Source: Polaromonas sp. AET17H-212 (lineage in GTDB: Bacteria > Pseudomonadota > Gammaproteobacteria > Burkholderiales > Burkholderiaceae_C). From it: DNA of 64,000 nucleotides. The notes under the pieces were generated by a model that searched no databases, had not been told where the DNA came from, and worked only from the letters and a program-made list of their open reading frames with translations. The stretch covers positions 82,859-146,858 of the forward strand of contig NZ_NBZW01000007.1 in assembly GCF_002379085.1 (NCBI RefSeq). Direction: 5' to 3'. How positions within the stretch are numbered: position 1 is the stretch's first letter; every line of letters starts with the position of its first letter. The position numbers and the translations under genes were made by a program. Shown in pieces: positions 38,574-48,109 of this stretch.

Positions 38574-39515
38574 ATGTCCCCAGTAGCACCCTCCATGGAA
38601 GACCGCGACGGCAAAATCTGGATGGATGGCCAGATGGTCGAATGGCGTGACGCCAAAATCCACGTCCTGAGCCACACCCTGCATTACGGCTGCGGCGCCT
38701 TCGAAGGCGTGCGTGCCTACAAGACGGCCGACGGCAGCACGGCCATCTTCCGGCTCGAGGAACACACCGAGCGCCTGTTCAACAGCGCCAAGATCCTGCG
38801 CATGAAAATTCCTTTCAGCCAGGAAGAGGTCATGGAAGCGCAAAAGGCCGTGGTGCGCGACAACAAGCTGGAAAGCTGTTACCTGCGGCCGCTGACCTGG
38901 ATCGGCTCGGAAAAACTCGGCGTCAGCCCCAAGGGCAACACCATCCACCTGATGGTCGCGGCCTGGGCCTGGGGCGCCTACCTCGGCGAAGAAGGCATGC
39001 GGCGCGGCATCCGCGTGAAAACTTCCAGCTACACACGCCACCACGTCAACATCACGATGACGCAGGCCAAGGCGGTCAGCAACTACACCAACTCCATCCT
39101 CGCCAACATGGAAGCGCTGGACGACGGTTACGACGAAGCCCTGCTGCTCGACGCCTCGGGCTTTGTCAGCGAAGGTGCGGGCGAGAACATCTTCGTGATC
39201 AAGGGCGGTGTGGTCTACACGCCCGACCTGTCGGCCGGTGCCCTCAACGGCATCACGCGCAACACCATCCTGCACATCTGCAAGGACCTCGGCCTCGAAT
39301 TGATCCAGAAACGCATCACGCGCGACGAGGTGTATATCTCCGACGAGGCCTTCTTCACCGGCACCGCCGCGGAAGTCACGCCGATCCGCGAACTTGACCG
39401 CATCGAGATCGGCGCCGGCTCGCGCGGTCCCATCACCGAAAAAATCCAGAGCGCGTTTTTTGACATCGTCAACGGCCGCAACCCCAAATACGCCGGCTGG
39501 CTGGCCAAGGTCTGA
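38574..39515 (+). CDS. ilvE: Branched-chain amino acid aminotransferase
   Basis: A 313-residue fold-type IV PLP enzyme that transfers amino groups between glutamate and the 2-oxo acids of valine, leucine and isoleucine. Seen: WMDGQMVEWRDAKIHVLSH, YGCGAFEGVRAYKT, the PLP Lys166 in TQAKAVSNYTNS, EGAGENIFVIK and GITRNTIL. Two bases separate it from the small zinc-ribbon gene, so the two form an operon with waaF. Confidence 0.96.
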   Translation: MSPVAPSMEDRDGKIWMDGQMVEWRDAKIHVLSHTLHYGCGAFEGVRAYKTADGSTAIFRLEEHTERLFNSAKILRMKIPFSQEEVMEAQKAVVRDNKLESCYLRPLTWIGSEKLGVSPKGNTIHLMVAAWAWGAYLGEEGMRRGIRVKTSSYTRHHVNITMTQAKAVSNYTNSILANMEALDDGYDEALLLDASGFVSEGAGENIFVIKGGVVYTPDLSAGALNGITRNTILHICKDLGLELIQKRITRDEVYISDEAFFTGTAAEVTPIRELDRIEIGAGSRGPITEKIQSAFFDIVNGRNPKYAGWLAKV

Positions 39516-39517
39516 CC

Positions 39518-39727
39518 ATGAGTACCTCTTTCACCGTTGAACTGCTCGCCAAGGACCTGAACCCGCAAGGTGGCGTGTTCTGCCCCAGCCCCAAGGCCGA
39601 GATGGCCGTCTGGAACAGCCACCCCAAGGTCTACCTCGATGTGGCGCGCACCGGCGAGGCCAAGTGCCCGTATTGCGGCACGCTGTATCGCCTGAAAGCC
39701 GGCGAACACGTCGGTGGCCACCACTAG
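39518..39727 (+). CDS. Small zinc-finger protein, CHCC (NDUFS6-like) type
   Basis: A 69-residue protein with Cys at VFCPSP, a His in NSHPKVYLDV and the knuckle KCPYCGTLYRL, the arrangement of the zf-CHCC family. Some members are related to the mitochondrial complex I subunit NDUFS6; the bacterial function is not established. It is placed between ilvE and waaF and overlaps the latter by 14 bases. Confidence 0.88.
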   Translation: MSTSFTVELLAKDLNPQGGVFCPSPKAEMAVWNSHPKVYLDVARTGEAKCPYCGTLYRLKAGEHVGGHH

Positions 39728-40730
39728 CAGGTCGCTGATCGTCGCCCCCCAGTGGATAGGCGACGCAGTCATGACCGAACCGCTGCTGCGGCGCCTGCAC
39801 GCGCGCGGTGAACAGCTCAGCGTCGGCGCGCTGCCCTGGGTGGCGCCGGTGTACCGCGCGATGCCGCAGGTGCACGAGGTCATTGAATTCCCGTTTGCCC
39901 ACGGCGGCCTGCAGCTGAAGGCGCGACGTGCGCTGGCGCAGCGGATGGCCGGCCAGTTCGACACCGCCTACGTGCTGCCCAACTCGCTGAAAAGCGCCTT
40001 GCTGCCCCTGCTGGCCGGCATTCCCAAACGGGTCGGCTACCTCGGTGAAGCGCGCATCGGCCTGCTCACCCATCGCCTGAAAAATCCGGCCAAGGGCCAG
40101 CGTCCGCCCATGGTGGTGTTTTATTCGGCGCTCAGCGGGGACACCGATCTCGACACCGACCGGCCACAGTTGCAGATGCCGGCGGCCGAGGTCGAGCAAG
40201 CGCTGGCCGAGCTTGGCCTGGCGCGCGGCGGCTACGACGTCTTTGCCCCGGGCGCGGAATACGGGCCGGCCAAGCGCTGGCCGGCCGCGCATTTTTCCGA
40301 ACTGGCGCAACGCCTGACCTTACCGGTGGTGTTGCTGGGCTCTGGCAAGGAGGCGGCGCTGTGCGAGGAGATCGCCGGGCCGGCCAACGCGGTGCGACCC
40401 GGTGCCTGTATCAACCTGGCCGGCAAGACCACGCTGGTGCAGGCACTGTGCGCCATCGCAGCGGCGCGCCAGGTGGTCAGCAACGACTCGGGCCTGATGC
40501 ATGTGGCGGCGGCCTTTGGTGTGCCGCAGGTCGCCATCTTTGGCTCGTCGAGCCCGCTGCACACGCCGCCGCTGAACGCGAAAGCCACGGTGCTCTGGCT
40601 GAAGAACGATGCGGCCTACCTGCCACCGCTCGATTGCGCGCCGTGCTTCGAGCGCGAATGCCCGCTCGGCCACACCCGCTGCCTGAACGACATCAGCGCG
40701 GCGCGGGTGCTCGCGGCACTGTCACGCTGA
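39714..40730 (+). CDS. waaF: ADP-heptose:LPS heptosyltransferase II
   Basis: A 338-residue GT9 glycosyltransferase that adds the second heptose to the LPS inner core. Seen: LIVAPQWIGDAVMTEPLLRRL, VLPNSLKSALLPLLAGIPKRVGY, FAPGAEYGPAKRWP, VSNDSGLMHVAAAFG and PPLDCAPCFERECPLGHTRC. The start is GTG at 39714 inside the preceding gene; this keeps the conserved N-terminus, and no later start does. Confidence 0.94.
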   Translation: MATTSRSLIVAPQWIGDAVMTEPLLRRLHARGEQLSVGALPWVAPVYRAMPQVHEVIEFPFAHGGLQLKARRALAQRMAGQFDTAYVLPNSLKSALLPLLAGIPKRVGYLGEARIGLLTHRLKNPAKGQRPPMVVFYSALSGDTDLDTDRPQLQMPAAEVEQALAELGLARGGYDVFAPGAEYGPAKRWPAAHFSELAQRLTLPVVLLGSGKEAALCEEIAGPANAVRPGACINLAGKTTLVQALCAIAAARQVVSNDSGLMHVAAAFGVPQVAIFGSSSPLHTPPLNAKATVLWLKNDAAYLPPLDCAPCFERECPLGHTRCLNDISAARVLAALSR

Positions 40731-40733
40731 CGC

Positions 40734-41351
40734 TCAGGCCGGAAAGGCCGCCAGGGCGCTGAAGCCCGGCTGGGGCTGCCCCAGTGTGCGCGCTACGTTC
40801 ATCACCCAGCACACCATCGTGAAATAGCCGACCAGCGTGGTCAGTTCCACCACGCCCTGCTCGCCGAAGAGCGCCAGGGCTGCAGCGTACGAACTGTCGC
40901 TGACGCCGTGGTGCTGCAGCAGCTCGGTCACGAGGTCGACCATGGCCGCTTCGTCGGGGGCCGTGCTGTGCGGGTATCTGCCTTGCGCGATGGCATCCAG
41001 GCTGGCCTGCGCCACGCCGGCCTTGAGCGCCAGCGGTGCATGCATCAGCCATTCAAACTGGTTGGACACATGGCGCGCGACCAGGCACATCGCCAGCTCA
41101 CGCACACGTACGTCCAGCACGCTGTCAAAACGCAGGTACTCGCCCACCTGGCCGACGCGCGACATCAGCGCCGGACTGCGCAGCAGGGGAATGAAAGGAC
41201 CGAACACGGCCTTGCGCGGGCCGGCGATCAGGGCATCGGCCGCAGCACGTTGCGCTGCGGACATCGCTTCGGCCGGCAGCATGGGCAGGCGCTCCGGGGC
41301 CGGGGTGGAGAAGCCCTGACTGACAGGGGCCGCCGGATGGTTGGTGTTCAC
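40734..41351 (-). CDS. Carboxymuconolactone decarboxylase/AhpD-like protein
   Basis: A 205-residue helical protein with the CMD segment FDSVLDVRVRELAMCLVARHVSNQFEWLMHA-like order (ELAMCLVAR, then SNQFEWLMHAPLA). The usual peroxidatic CxxC of AhpD is absent; only one Cys is in the motif, so redox activity as in AhpD is doubtful. The start is GTG at 41351 with AGGAG upstream; the frame continues further upstream through an intrinsic terminator and is not coding there. It converges with waaF, with three bases between the stops. Confidence 0.78.
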   Translation of the reverse strand: MNTNHPAAPVSQGFSTPAPERLPMLPAEAMSAAQRAAADALIAGPRKAVFGPFIPLLRSPALMSRVGQVGEYLRFDSVLDVRVRELAMCLVARHVSNQFEWLMHAPLALKAGVAQASLDAIAQGRYPHSTAPDEAAMVDLVTELLQHHGVSDSSYAAALALFGEQGVVELTTLVGYFTMVCWVMNVARTLGQPQPGFSALAAFPA

Positions 41352-41428
41352 GCAAAAACTCCTGCAATGAAATAGCTGGCGATGGTAACGCGGGCGGGGA
41401 GCAACGGTCCCGCAGGTGTGTTCAGGCA

Positions 41429-41456
41429 AAAAAAAAGACCACCTTGCGGTGGCCCT
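41429..41456 (-). terminator. Intrinsic terminator on the minus strand
   Basis: Read on the minus strand: GGGCCACC, loop GCAA, GGTGGTC, then nine T. It lies about 320 bases beyond the end of the histidine kinase gene and just upstream of the AhpD-like gene, so it ends either the two-component operon transcript or a separate small RNA. Confidence 0.85.
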
Positions 41457-41634
41457 GCCAAGTCCTTTGGGGGACGTCGTTGAGACTGATGATCTGTTGA
41501 TCGATTTCGAGTCTTCTGCCTTTGTTTTGCCTTTGTTTTCAGCGGTCGATGTTGTCACAGCAACTCCGTTACTTTACAGGGTAGATAGTTTTAATGGCAT
41601 CCCCTATTTGGGGGAGGAATGTCGCTTTTTTGTG

Positions 41635-41649
41635 TGTAACGGCGTTACA
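41635..41649. promoter_or_regulatory. Perfect dyad TGTAACG-G-CGTTACA
   Basis: A 15-base perfect palindrome with one central base in a gene-free region near a two-component system. TGTAAC-type dyads are bound by several OmpR-class regulators, so it may be the target of the adjacent response regulator; that is inference. Confidence 0.45.
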
Positions 41650-41667
41650 AAATGAGTTTTTCTTCAC

Positions 41668-41703
41668 CCCTGTCCCTGTCCCTGTCCCTATCCCTGTGTC
41701 TGT
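41668..41703 (+). repeat. Hexanucleotide tandem repeat (CCCTGT)n
   Basis: Six consecutive hexamers: CCCTGT three times, CCCTAT, CCCTGT, then GTCTGT. It is a short microsatellite located between the palindrome and the 3' end of the histidine kinase gene. Unit number could vary by replication slippage. Confidence 0.8.
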
Positions 41704-41774
41704 ACGGCGGTCTTGGGGAGCGCCGGCTTCGATGCCGGGGTGGGCGCAGGCAGACCGCGCCGGGCAAGGTTCCG

Positions 41775-42998
41775 TCAGGCCGCAGCGGGCATCGGCAGCT
41801 CGACCACAAAAGATGCGCCGCCGCCCGGCCTGTCCTCGCAGCGCACGCTGCCGCCATGGCGCTCGGTGATGGATTTGACCAGCGCCAGGCCCAACCCCAC
41901 GCCGCCTTCGCGCTCGCTGGCGCCCGGCAGGCGATAGAAGGGCTGGAAAATGCGTTCACGCTGGTCCGGCGGCACCCCTGGTCCGTGGTCGTTGACGCGG
42001 ATCACGGCACGCCGCTGCGCACCCGCGCCGGTGTGCCCGAGCTCCAGGCTGACCTCGCCGGTGCTGTAACGCCTGGCGTTTTCCAGCAGGTTGCGGATCA
42101 GGCGGCGCAGCAGGCGCGCCGAGCCCTGCAGCGTGAGGCTTTCGGTCTGGGTTGCCGTGCCGAGTGTGGCCTGCACCCGGGCACATTCCTCGGCCGCCAG
42201 ACCGGTCAGGTCCAGCACCTCGAACGGTTCGGCGTCGGCCTGTTTGGTATCGAGCCGGCTGGCCAGCAGGATTTCGTCGATCAGCTGGTCCAGCTCGTTG
42301 ATGCTGCGCGAGATTTCGGCGCGCTGCGTCGAGCCGGCGCCGCCCCCCATCAACTCCAGGCCCATGCGGATGCGCGCCAGCGGCGAGCGCAACTCGTGCG
42401 AGGCGTTGGCCAGCAGTGATTTGTGCGAGGCCAGCAAGGCTTTCTGCGACTCCATCAGCGTCTCGATGCGCTCCGCGGCGTGGTTGAAACGTTCAGCCAG
42501 AAAAGCCACTTCGTCGCTGCCCTGGACCACCATGCGGGCCGACAGGTCGCCGCTGCCCCAGCGCTCGACGCCGCGCTGCAGGCCTTCGAGCCGCTGCGTC
42601 AGCCGGCGGATGATGGGATAGGCACCCAATGCGACGGCCAGCGCGACCACGCCCAGCATCCAGCCAAACCCGAACGGCGCCCGGCTCCAGGAGGAGCGGC
42701 TGGAGGAGGGGCGTTTGGGTCTGGGCAGCTCGAGATTCAGGACTTGTCCATCCGTGGTCACCAAGTCAAATTCCATGCCGTCGCCCGGCTTGCGGTCAGC
42801 TCTTGTCTGGGCTTTGCCAATGAGCTCGCCGGCCTGGTTGTGCACCAGGACTTCGCGGATCGGCAGTTGGGGCGGGTCGGTGCTGAGCTGCCAGGCGGCC
42901 CCCACGAGGAAAGCGAGTATGACCACGCTGGCCACCACAGCAAGCCAGATGCGCACATAGAGATGCGAGGTAAAACGGGACCACATGGCAGAACGCAA
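41775..42998 (-). CDS. Sensor histidine kinase (two-component)
   Basis: A 407-residue membrane kinase: first span at residues 15-36, a short periplasmic part of about 75 residues, second span at 112-131, HAMP domain (EGLQRGVERWGSGDLSARM), H-box with phosphorylated His201 in NASHELRSPLARI, N-box NLLENARRYS, G1 DHGPGVPPDQ and G2 GVGLGLALVKSI. It pairs with the OmpR-type regulator three bases upstream. The periplasmic sensor part is too short to recognise; envelope or metal sensing is typical for this architecture but unproved. Confidence 0.92.
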   Translation of the reverse strand: MRSAMWSRFTSHLYVRIWLAVVASVVILAFLVGAAWQLSTDPPQLPIREVLVHNQAGELIGKAQTRADRKPGDGMEFDLVTTDGQVLNLELPRPKRPSSSRSSWSRAPFGFGWMLGVVALAVALGAYPIIRRLTQRLEGLQRGVERWGSGDLSARMVVQGSDEVAFLAERFNHAAERIETLMESQKALLASHKSLLANASHELRSPLARIRMGLELMGGGAGSTQRAEISRSINELDQLIDEILLASRLDTKQADAEPFEVLDLTGLAAEECARVQATLGTATQTESLTLQGSARLLRRLIRNLLENARRYSTGEVSLELGHTGAGAQRRAVIRVNDHGPGVPPDQRERIFQPFYRLPGASEREGGVGLGLALVKSITERHGGSVRCEDRPGGGASFVVELPMPAAA

Positions 42999-43001
42999 CC
43001 C

Positions 43002-43826
43002 CTAGTCCTGCTGCTTGGCAAAAACGTAGCCCACACCGCGTACCGTGAGGATGCGTTTGGGGTCTTTCGCATCGAGCTCGATGGCGCTGCGGATGCGCCC
43101 CATGTGGACATCGATCGAGCGGTCAAACGCCTCGAGTTCGCGGCCACGCACGGCTTCCATGATCTGGTCCCTGGAGAGCACGCGGCCGGCGCGCTCGGCC
43201 AGCGCCACCAGCAGGTCGAACTGGTAGGAGGTCAGTTCGCAGAGCTTGCCGGAGACTGACACGGTGCGCGCGTCGCGGTCGATCTCGAGCGAGCCGAAAC
43301 GCAGGGTCTGCTGGCTGCCGCCCGTGCTGGCGGCCTCGCCGCCACGGCGCAGCACGGCGCGGATGCGGGCCAGCAACTCGCGCGGCTCAAAGGGCTTGGG
43401 CAGGTAGTCGTCGGCGCCGATTTCCAGGCCGACAATGCGGTCCATCGGGTCGCCCTTGGCGGTCAGCATCAGCACAGCCGTGCGGCCAGCGTCGCCGCCC
43501 AGGCCCTTGATGCGCCGGCACACTTCGAGGCCGTCCATGTCGGGCAGCATCAGGTCCAGGATCACCAGGTCGGGCTTGCAGCTTTGCAGCGCTTCCAGGC
43601 CCTTGCCGCCGTCGACCGCGTGGGTGAACCCATAACCCGACTGGCGCAGGTATTCCCCCACCATGGTCGCCAGGCGGGTGTCGTCTTCAATCATCAGGAG
43701 TTGCTGTGTCATGGGCGGGCTCTCAGCGCGGGTGCTTGCGGGCTGATCAGTGTAGCCACCGGCGCCCGCTGGCGGGCTGGCCGCCAGCACGTCGGTGGTG
43801 AAAGGGCTGGGGGTACGGTCACTCAT
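43002..43826 (-). CDS. OmpR/PhoB-type response regulator
   Basis: A 274-residue regulator with receiver domain (acidic pair in MIEDDTRL, phospho-acceptor Asp91 in VILDLMLPDMDG, LTAKGD, PKPFEPRELLARI) and a C-terminal winged helix (LTSYQFDLLVALAERAGRVLSRDQI, RSIDVHMGRIRSAI, VRGVGYVFA). I choose the start at 43826 because GAAGGAG precedes it; this adds a 38-residue disordered N-terminus (SPPAGAGGYTDQPAST) before the receiver. An ATG at 43712 (MTQQLLM) would give the ordinary length. Confidence 0.92.
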   Translation of the reverse strand: MSDRTPSPFTTDVLAASPPAGAGGYTDQPASTRAESPPMTQQLLMIEDDTRLATMVGEYLRQSGYGFTHAVDGGKGLEALQSCKPDLVILDLMLPDMDGLEVCRRIKGLGGDAGRTAVLMLTAKGDPMDRIVGLEIGADDYLPKPFEPRELLARIRAVLRRGGEAASTGGSQQTLRFGSLEIDRDARTVSVSGKLCELTSYQFDLLVALAERAGRVLSRDQIMEAVRGRELEAFDRSIDVHMGRIRSAIELDAKDPKRILTVRGVGYVFAKQQD

Positions 43827-43943
43827 GGAGGCTCCTTCGTCAATGACCGCCTCATGGTGCGCCCTGCGGAACAAGTCGCGTTAAAGCCGCAGTAAAGTTA
43901 GGTAAACCGCCTTGGCCGACCGGACCCTGCGTGGCTTTTGCGA

Positions 43944-44007
43944 TGCTATGAAATCAGTAGCTGACAGCGACCGTGAATCAAGGGTTGGGTGGCATTTTCA
44001 TGCGTGA
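43944..44007 (+). repeat. Dispersed repeat family A, copy at the end of the AmpG-like gene
   Basis: TGCTATGAAATCAGTAGCTG, ACAGCGACCGTG, AAGGGTTGGGTGGCATTTTC match head, core and tail. The tail on the minus strand encodes the last residues (KMPPNP) and stop of the AmpG-like transporter. Confidence 0.7.
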
Positions 44008-45384
44008 AGCCAGCCACACCAGCAGCAGCACCGGCGCGCCCAGCAAGGCCGTGCCCGTGAAAAAACTGCTGTAACCAAACGCGTCCACGTAGGTGCCCGA
44101 GTAACCAGCCAGAAACTTCGGCAGCAGCAGCATCATGGAGCTGAACAAGGCGTACTGCGTGGCCGAATAGTTGATGTTGGTCAGGCTGGAGAGGTAGGCG
44201 ATGAAGGCCGCCGAGGCGATGCCGCTGGACAGGTTGTCGGCCGAGATGACGAAAATCAGCGCATTGACATCGTGGCCCCGCGAGCCCAGCCAGGCAAACA
44301 GCAGGTTGCTGGCGGCGCTCAGGACGGCGCCCAGCATCAGCACGCGCATCACGCCAAAACGCATGGCCAGCGCCCCGCCGACAAAGGCGCCGACCAGCGT
44401 CATGATCACACCATAGATCTTGGTGACGGCCGCGACCTCGTCCTTGGTGTAACCCATGTCGACGTAGAAGGGGTTGGCCATGATGCCCATCACCACGTCG
44501 CTGATGCGGTAGACGGCAATCAGCATCAGGATCAGCGCCGCCTGTTTGCCGTAGCGGCGCAGGAAGTCGGCAAAGGGTTCGACCAGCGCGCTTTTCAGCC
44601 ACTCGGCGGCGTTGCGCGCAGGCGGCAGCTCGCGCGGCGCCGGTTCGGGCGAAAACAGCACCGTCACCACGCCCAGCAGCATGGACGCCGCCATCACGAA
44701 ATAGGCGATCTGCCAGGCACCGTGCTGGTAACCGATGACACCGTCCGCACCGGTCACCTCGGCGCGCGCGGCAATCCACAGGACGCCGGCGCCGGCCCAG
44801 ATCATCGCCATGCGGTAGCCGGTCTGGTAGGCCGCCGCCAGCGCGGCCTGGCGCTGTACGTCGGCCGACTCGATGCGAAAGGCGTCGAGCGCAATGTCCT
44901 GCGTCGCCGAGCCAAAGGCCACCGCCAGCGCGCACCAGACCACCGGCAGCAGGGCGAGTTTGGGGTCGGTCAGCGCCATGCCGACCAGGGCCGCCATGAT
45001 GACGGACTGCGACAGCAACAGCCAGCTGCGTCTGCGCCCCAGCAGGCGCGTCAGCAGCGGAATCGGCAGGCGGTCCACCAGCGGCGCCCAGACCCATTTG
45101 AAGCCATACGCCAGTCCGACCCAGCTCAGGTAGCCAATGGTGGTGCGGTCAATGCCAGCCTCGCGCAGCCAGAAACTCAGCGTGCCGAACACCAGCAACA
45201 GCGGCAGTCCGGCGGAAAAACCCAGCAGCAGCATGCGCAGGGTCGGCGCCTCGAGGTAGACGCGCAAGGTCTCGCCCCAGCTCGGGCGCGCGGCCCGGGC
45301 GGGAGCGATTGCGGAAAGATGAGCTTCAGAAAGCGGCGTTGGCTGACGTTTTGCCTGGGGATCGTCGGATAAGGTCTCACTCAT
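43978..45384 (-). CDS. ampG: AmpG-like MFS muropeptide transporter
   Basis: A 468-residue membrane protein with twelve or more spans. It begins after a short cytoplasmic tail with [35 protein letters not shown] sequence ([20 protein letters not shown]) and has [33 protein letters not shown] and [18 protein letters not shown], the pattern of AmpG permeases that import anhydro-muropeptides for cell-wall recycling. The frame is open far upstream, but the AmpG start and the divergent protease gene set the start at 45384. Its C-terminus is formed by a repeat. Confidence 0.88.
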   Translation of the reverse strand: MSETLSDDPQAKRQPTPLSEAHLSAIAPARAARPSWGETLRVYLEAPTLRMLLLGFSAGLPLLLVFGTLSFWLREAGIDRTTIGYLSWVGLAYGFKWVWAPLVDRLPIPLLTRLLGRRRSWLLLSQSVIMAALVGMALTDPKLALLPVVWCALAVAFGSATQDIALDAFRIESADVQRQAALAAAYQTGYRMAMIWAGAGVLWIAARAEVTGADGVIGYQHGAWQIAYFVMAASMLLGVVTVLFSPEPAPRELPPARNAAEWLKSALVEPFADFLRRYGKQAALILMLIAVYRISDVVMGIMANPFYVDMGYTKDEVAAVTKIYGVIMTLVGAFVGGALAMRFGVMRVLMLGAVLSAASNLLFAWLGSRGHDVNALIFVISADNLSSGIASAAFIAYLSSLTNINYSATQYALFSSMMLLLPKFLAGYSGTYVDAFGYSSFFTGTALLGAPVLLLVWLASRMKMPPNP

Positions 45385-45453
45385 GCAGGAATAATACGCT
45401 GTGGGCCGTTTGGCCCGACCGGCCGGAACCTGCCCCTTTATCTGGAGAAGGCA

Positions 45454-46272
45454 ATGACATTTGCGTTGAAACTGACCCTGGCGGCCTTGTCCGCAGCCCT
45501 GTTGCTGGGCGCGGCGCCGGTCCAGGCCCAGCGTGATGGAGTGGCCGTCGGCGGCAACTCGGGCTTCACCAAGCTGGTACCAGCGGGGGAGATCGAGCAG
45601 GCCTCCCAGCAGCAGTACGGCAAGATGCTGCAGGAGGCGGCGGCCCAGAAGGCGCTGGCCCCTGCCAATCATCCCCAGGTGCAGCGCCTGCGCCGCATTG
45701 CCCAGCGCATCATTCCGCATGCCGTGGCATGGAACCCGCGTGCGAAAGACTGGCAGTGGGAAGTCAACCTGATTGGCAGCAACCAGGTCAATGCGTTTTG
45801 CATGCCCGGCGGAAAAATCGCTTTTTACACCGGCATCCTGGACCAGCTGAAGCTGAACGACGATGAGGTGGCCATGATCATGGGCCACGAAATGGCGCAT
45901 GCCCTGCGGGAACACGCGCGCGAGCGCATGGGCAAGTCGGCGGCCACCAACATCGGTGCCAGCCTGCTGTCGCAACTGCTGGGCCTCGGTGACTTGGGCC
46001 AGACCGTCGCCGGTCTCGGCGTGGAACTGATCAACCTGCGTTTTGGCCGCGAAGATGAGTCGGAGGCCGATCTGGTCGGCATGGAACTCGGCGCGCGCGC
46101 CGGCTTTGACCCGCGCGCCGGCATCACACTCTGGCAGAAAATGGCGGCCGCCAACAAGGGCGCACCGCCGCAGTGGCTGAGCAGCCACCCGGCCGGCACC
46201 ACGCGGATTGCCGACATGGAGCGCACCCTGCCCCGGGTGATGCCGCTGTACGAGCGGGCCCGCAAAAGTTGA
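45454..46272 (+). CDS. M48-family periplasmic metalloprotease
   Basis: A 272-residue protein with signal peptide (cut after PVQA) and the zinc motif GHEMAH (H145, E146, H149) plus the third ligand Glu in [12 protein letters not shown]. It resembles the Oma1/LoiP group of M48B proteases that degrade misfolded periplasmic or outer-membrane proteins. It is expressed divergently from the AmpG-like gene and is followed by the HPP-CBS gene after about 95 bases. Confidence 0.9.
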   Translation: MTFALKLTLAALSAALLLGAAPVQAQRDGVAVGGNSGFTKLVPAGEIEQASQQQYGKMLQEAAAQKALAPANHPQVQRLRRIAQRIIPHAVAWNPRAKDWQWEVNLIGSNQVNAFCMPGGKIAFYTGILDQLKLNDDEVAMIMGHEMAHALREHARERMGKSAATNIGASLLSQLLGLGDLGQTVAGLGVELINLRFGREDESEADLVGMELGARAGFDPRAGITLWQKMAAANKGAPPQWLSSHPAGTTRIADMERTLPRVMPLYERARKS

Positions 46273-46368
46273 CGGGCCGTTGGCTGGCCCTCTGTTGTCA
46301 GCCGTGCCTGCTGCCGGGCCCCAGGCGCGGCCCGCCGCCGGCCGATGGGTTAAGCTGACCGCTTGACA

Positions 46369-47547
46369 ATGCCCTCTTCCTCCAGTGCAGGCCCGAACGC
46401 AGGCAAAAAAGCACCTCTGGCCGCGGCTGTTTTCTGGCTGCAAGCGTTCCGTCCTGCGCGAACCAGGATCAACGCGTGGGAACGCTGGCGCATTGTCCTG
46501 GGGGCCTTTGCCGGCATCCTGGTCGCCGGCCTGGCCTGCCATGTGGCCGGTGGCACGAACGCCTCCGGCCTGCTGTGGCTGGTCGCGCCCATGGGCGCCA
46601 GTGCGGTGCTGGTTTTTGGTGTACCGGCCAGTCCGCTGGCCCAGCCCTGGTCGGTGGTCGGCGGGAACACGCTGTCGGCGCTGGTCGGCATTGCCTGCGC
46701 GCGATGGATCGGCCCGCCGGAACTGGCCGCTGCCGTAGCCGTCGGCGCCGCCATCGGCCTGATGCTGGCCCTGCGCTGCCTGCACCCACCCGGAGGGGCT
46801 TCGGCCCTGATGATGGTGCTGGGCGGCATCACCGATCCCTGGTTTGCGCTGTTTCCGGTGTTGTTCAACGCCGTGCTGCTGGCGCTCGCCGGGATTGCCT
46901 ACAACAATGCCACGCGGCGGGCCTACCCCCACCGGCAGCAGCCTGTTGCGCACAGGGAAGGACTGAGCCCGGCCCGGGCTGCCGATGCGGACCTGGACGC
47001 GGTACTCGCCCGATACAACCAGGTGCTGGACGTCAGCCGCGATGATTTGAAGGCGCTGCTGGAGCAGATGAAATGGCAGGCCTACCAGCGCAAGCTGGCC
47101 GGGATCCGCTGCGCGGACATCATGTCGCGCGACCTGGTGACGGTGACCCACAGCACGCCGCTGGCGCATGCCTGGGCGCTGCTGCGGGAGCGCCGCATCA
47201 AGGCCCTGCCGGTGGTGGACGCCGACTTCCGCATTGTGGGCATCGTCACGCTGGCCGACTTCATGCGTGCGGCCGAACTGGAGGGTTACCAGGGCATGGA
47301 CGCCAAGCTGCGCAAACTGCTGGGCGCCATCGGTCCGTCCGGCAAACCGCCGGTGGTGGGCCAGATCATGACGCGCCAGGTGCGGGTCGCCAGCGAGCAG
47401 CGTTACCTGGTGGACCTGGTGCCGCTGTTTGGCGGCACCGGCCACCACCACATTCCGATCATTGCCGATAACGGGCGGCTGACGGGCATCATCACGCAGT
47501 CCGACATGGTGGCGGCGTTGTTCGAGCCGCCGAAGCAACCGCTCTGA
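46369..47547 (+). CDS. HPP-family membrane protein with C-terminal CBS pair
   Basis: A 392-residue protein. Residues about 45-180 hold four hydrophobic spans of the HPP family with the name-giving motif [13 protein letters not shown]; residues about 245-385 hold two CBS domains ([37 protein letters not shown]). CBS pairs bind adenosine nucleotides and gate transport or enzyme activity. Some HPP proteins transport nitrite. The start ATG at 46369 is chosen over a TTG two codons earlier. Confidence 0.87.
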   Translation: MPSSSSAGPNAGKKAPLAAAVFWLQAFRPARTRINAWERWRIVLGAFAGILVAGLACHVAGGTNASGLLWLVAPMGASAVLVFGVPASPLAQPWSVVGGNTLSALVGIACARWIGPPELAAAVAVGAAIGLMLALRCLHPPGGASALMMVLGGITDPWFALFPVLFNAVLLALAGIAYNNATRRAYPHRQQPVAHREGLSPARAADADLDAVLARYNQVLDVSRDDLKALLEQMKWQAYQRKLAGIRCADIMSRDLVTVTHSTPLAHAWALLRERRIKALPVVDADFRIVGIVTLADFMRAAELEGYQGMDAKLRKLLGAIGPSGKPPVVGQIMTRQVRVASEQRYLVDLVPLFGGTGHHHIPIIADNGRLTGIITQSDMVAALFEPPKQPL

Positions 47548-47670
47548 GCCGGTTCCCTGTGCCGGCAGCCGTGGTTTAATAAAAAGAAGCAGCATGAAAA
47601 ACCGCCCTGACCCAGCCCAACCTGCCGTCCGCGGGGCGGCAATCGCGGTGAGCGCCGCAGAGGATCTGGC

Positions 47671-48009
47671 ATGAGCACGCCGCAAGAGGAGTTCCAGCGA
47701 TTCCTCGCCGAGCAGCGACTCGAGTACCAGCGCAGCCTGCCCGAAAAAATAGCCGGGATACGCGCGTTGTGGCAGGTGGTCAACGCAGACGCGGACGCCC
47801 CCGAACCGATGAAAGATCTGGAGCGCATGGCCCATACCCTGGCCGGGACCGCCGGGACACTGGGGTATCGGGAAATAGGCACAGCCGCCAAGGCGCTGGA
47901 GCTGCTGGTGGCGCAGGCGGTGGTCGCCGGGCCGGACCTGACCCTGACCCAGCGCTCCGAGATTGCCCGGGCCATCGACACGCTGCAGGGTGCCCTGCCC
48001 GCCGGATGA
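47671..48009 (+). CDS. Hpt (histidine phosphotransfer) domain protein
   Basis: A 112-residue all-helical protein with the Hpt signature [17 protein letters not shown]; His55 would be the phosphorylated residue. Stand-alone Hpt proteins relay phosphate from hybrid kinases to receivers. The gene lies 100 bases before a single-domain receiver gene on the same strand, which is the likely partner; no hybrid kinase is nearby. Confidence 0.85.
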   Translation: MSTPQEEFQRFLAEQRLEYQRSLPEKIAGIRALWQVVNADADAPEPMKDLERMAHTLAGTAGTLGYREIGTAAKALELLVAQAVVAGPDLTLTQRSEIARAIDTLQGALPAG

Positions 48010-48109
48010 TGGTTGCCCGGCTGCGTTTTCCACTTCATACTTGCGCATCCGAAGCGGGCCGCCCTCCGCAGCGCGACTGAGCCACCTGTTATTAACCACA
48101 AGGACCCGA

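Larger units (their letters stand above)
41352..41774. other. Gene-free stretch with terminator, palindrome and hexamer repeat
   Basis: This 423-base gap is AT-richer than its surroundings. It holds, from left to right: the ribosome site of the preceding minus-strand gene, a minus-strand intrinsic terminator (41429-41456), about 180 bases without recognisable gene, a 15-base palindrome (41635-41649) and a hexanucleotide repeat (41668-41703). A minus-strand GTG frame from 41558 (TTSTAENKGKTKAEDSKS) runs into the terminator and could be a short peptide, but I cannot support it. A small RNA transcribed on the minus strand and ending at the terminator is possible. Confidence 0.5.

Noticed and set aside
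40734..41351. Assignment as alkylhydroperoxidase AhpD
   Set aside because: The CxxC pair required for AhpD activity is not present; kept as CMD-like protein of unknown function.
41368..41392. Repeat A head near the AhpD-like gene start
   Set aside because: Only AATGAAATAGCTGG matches, too short to support a copy.
41352..41558. N-terminal extension of the AhpD-like protein up to 41558
   Set aside because: The extension would be translated through an intrinsic terminator hairpin and shows no conserved sequence; a GTG with a good ribosome site at 41351 is better.
41652..41905. Plus-strand frame starting MSFSSPLSLSLSL in the hexamer repeat
   Set aside because: The Ser-Leu run is simply the translated hexamer repeat, and the remainder is antisense to the kinase gene.
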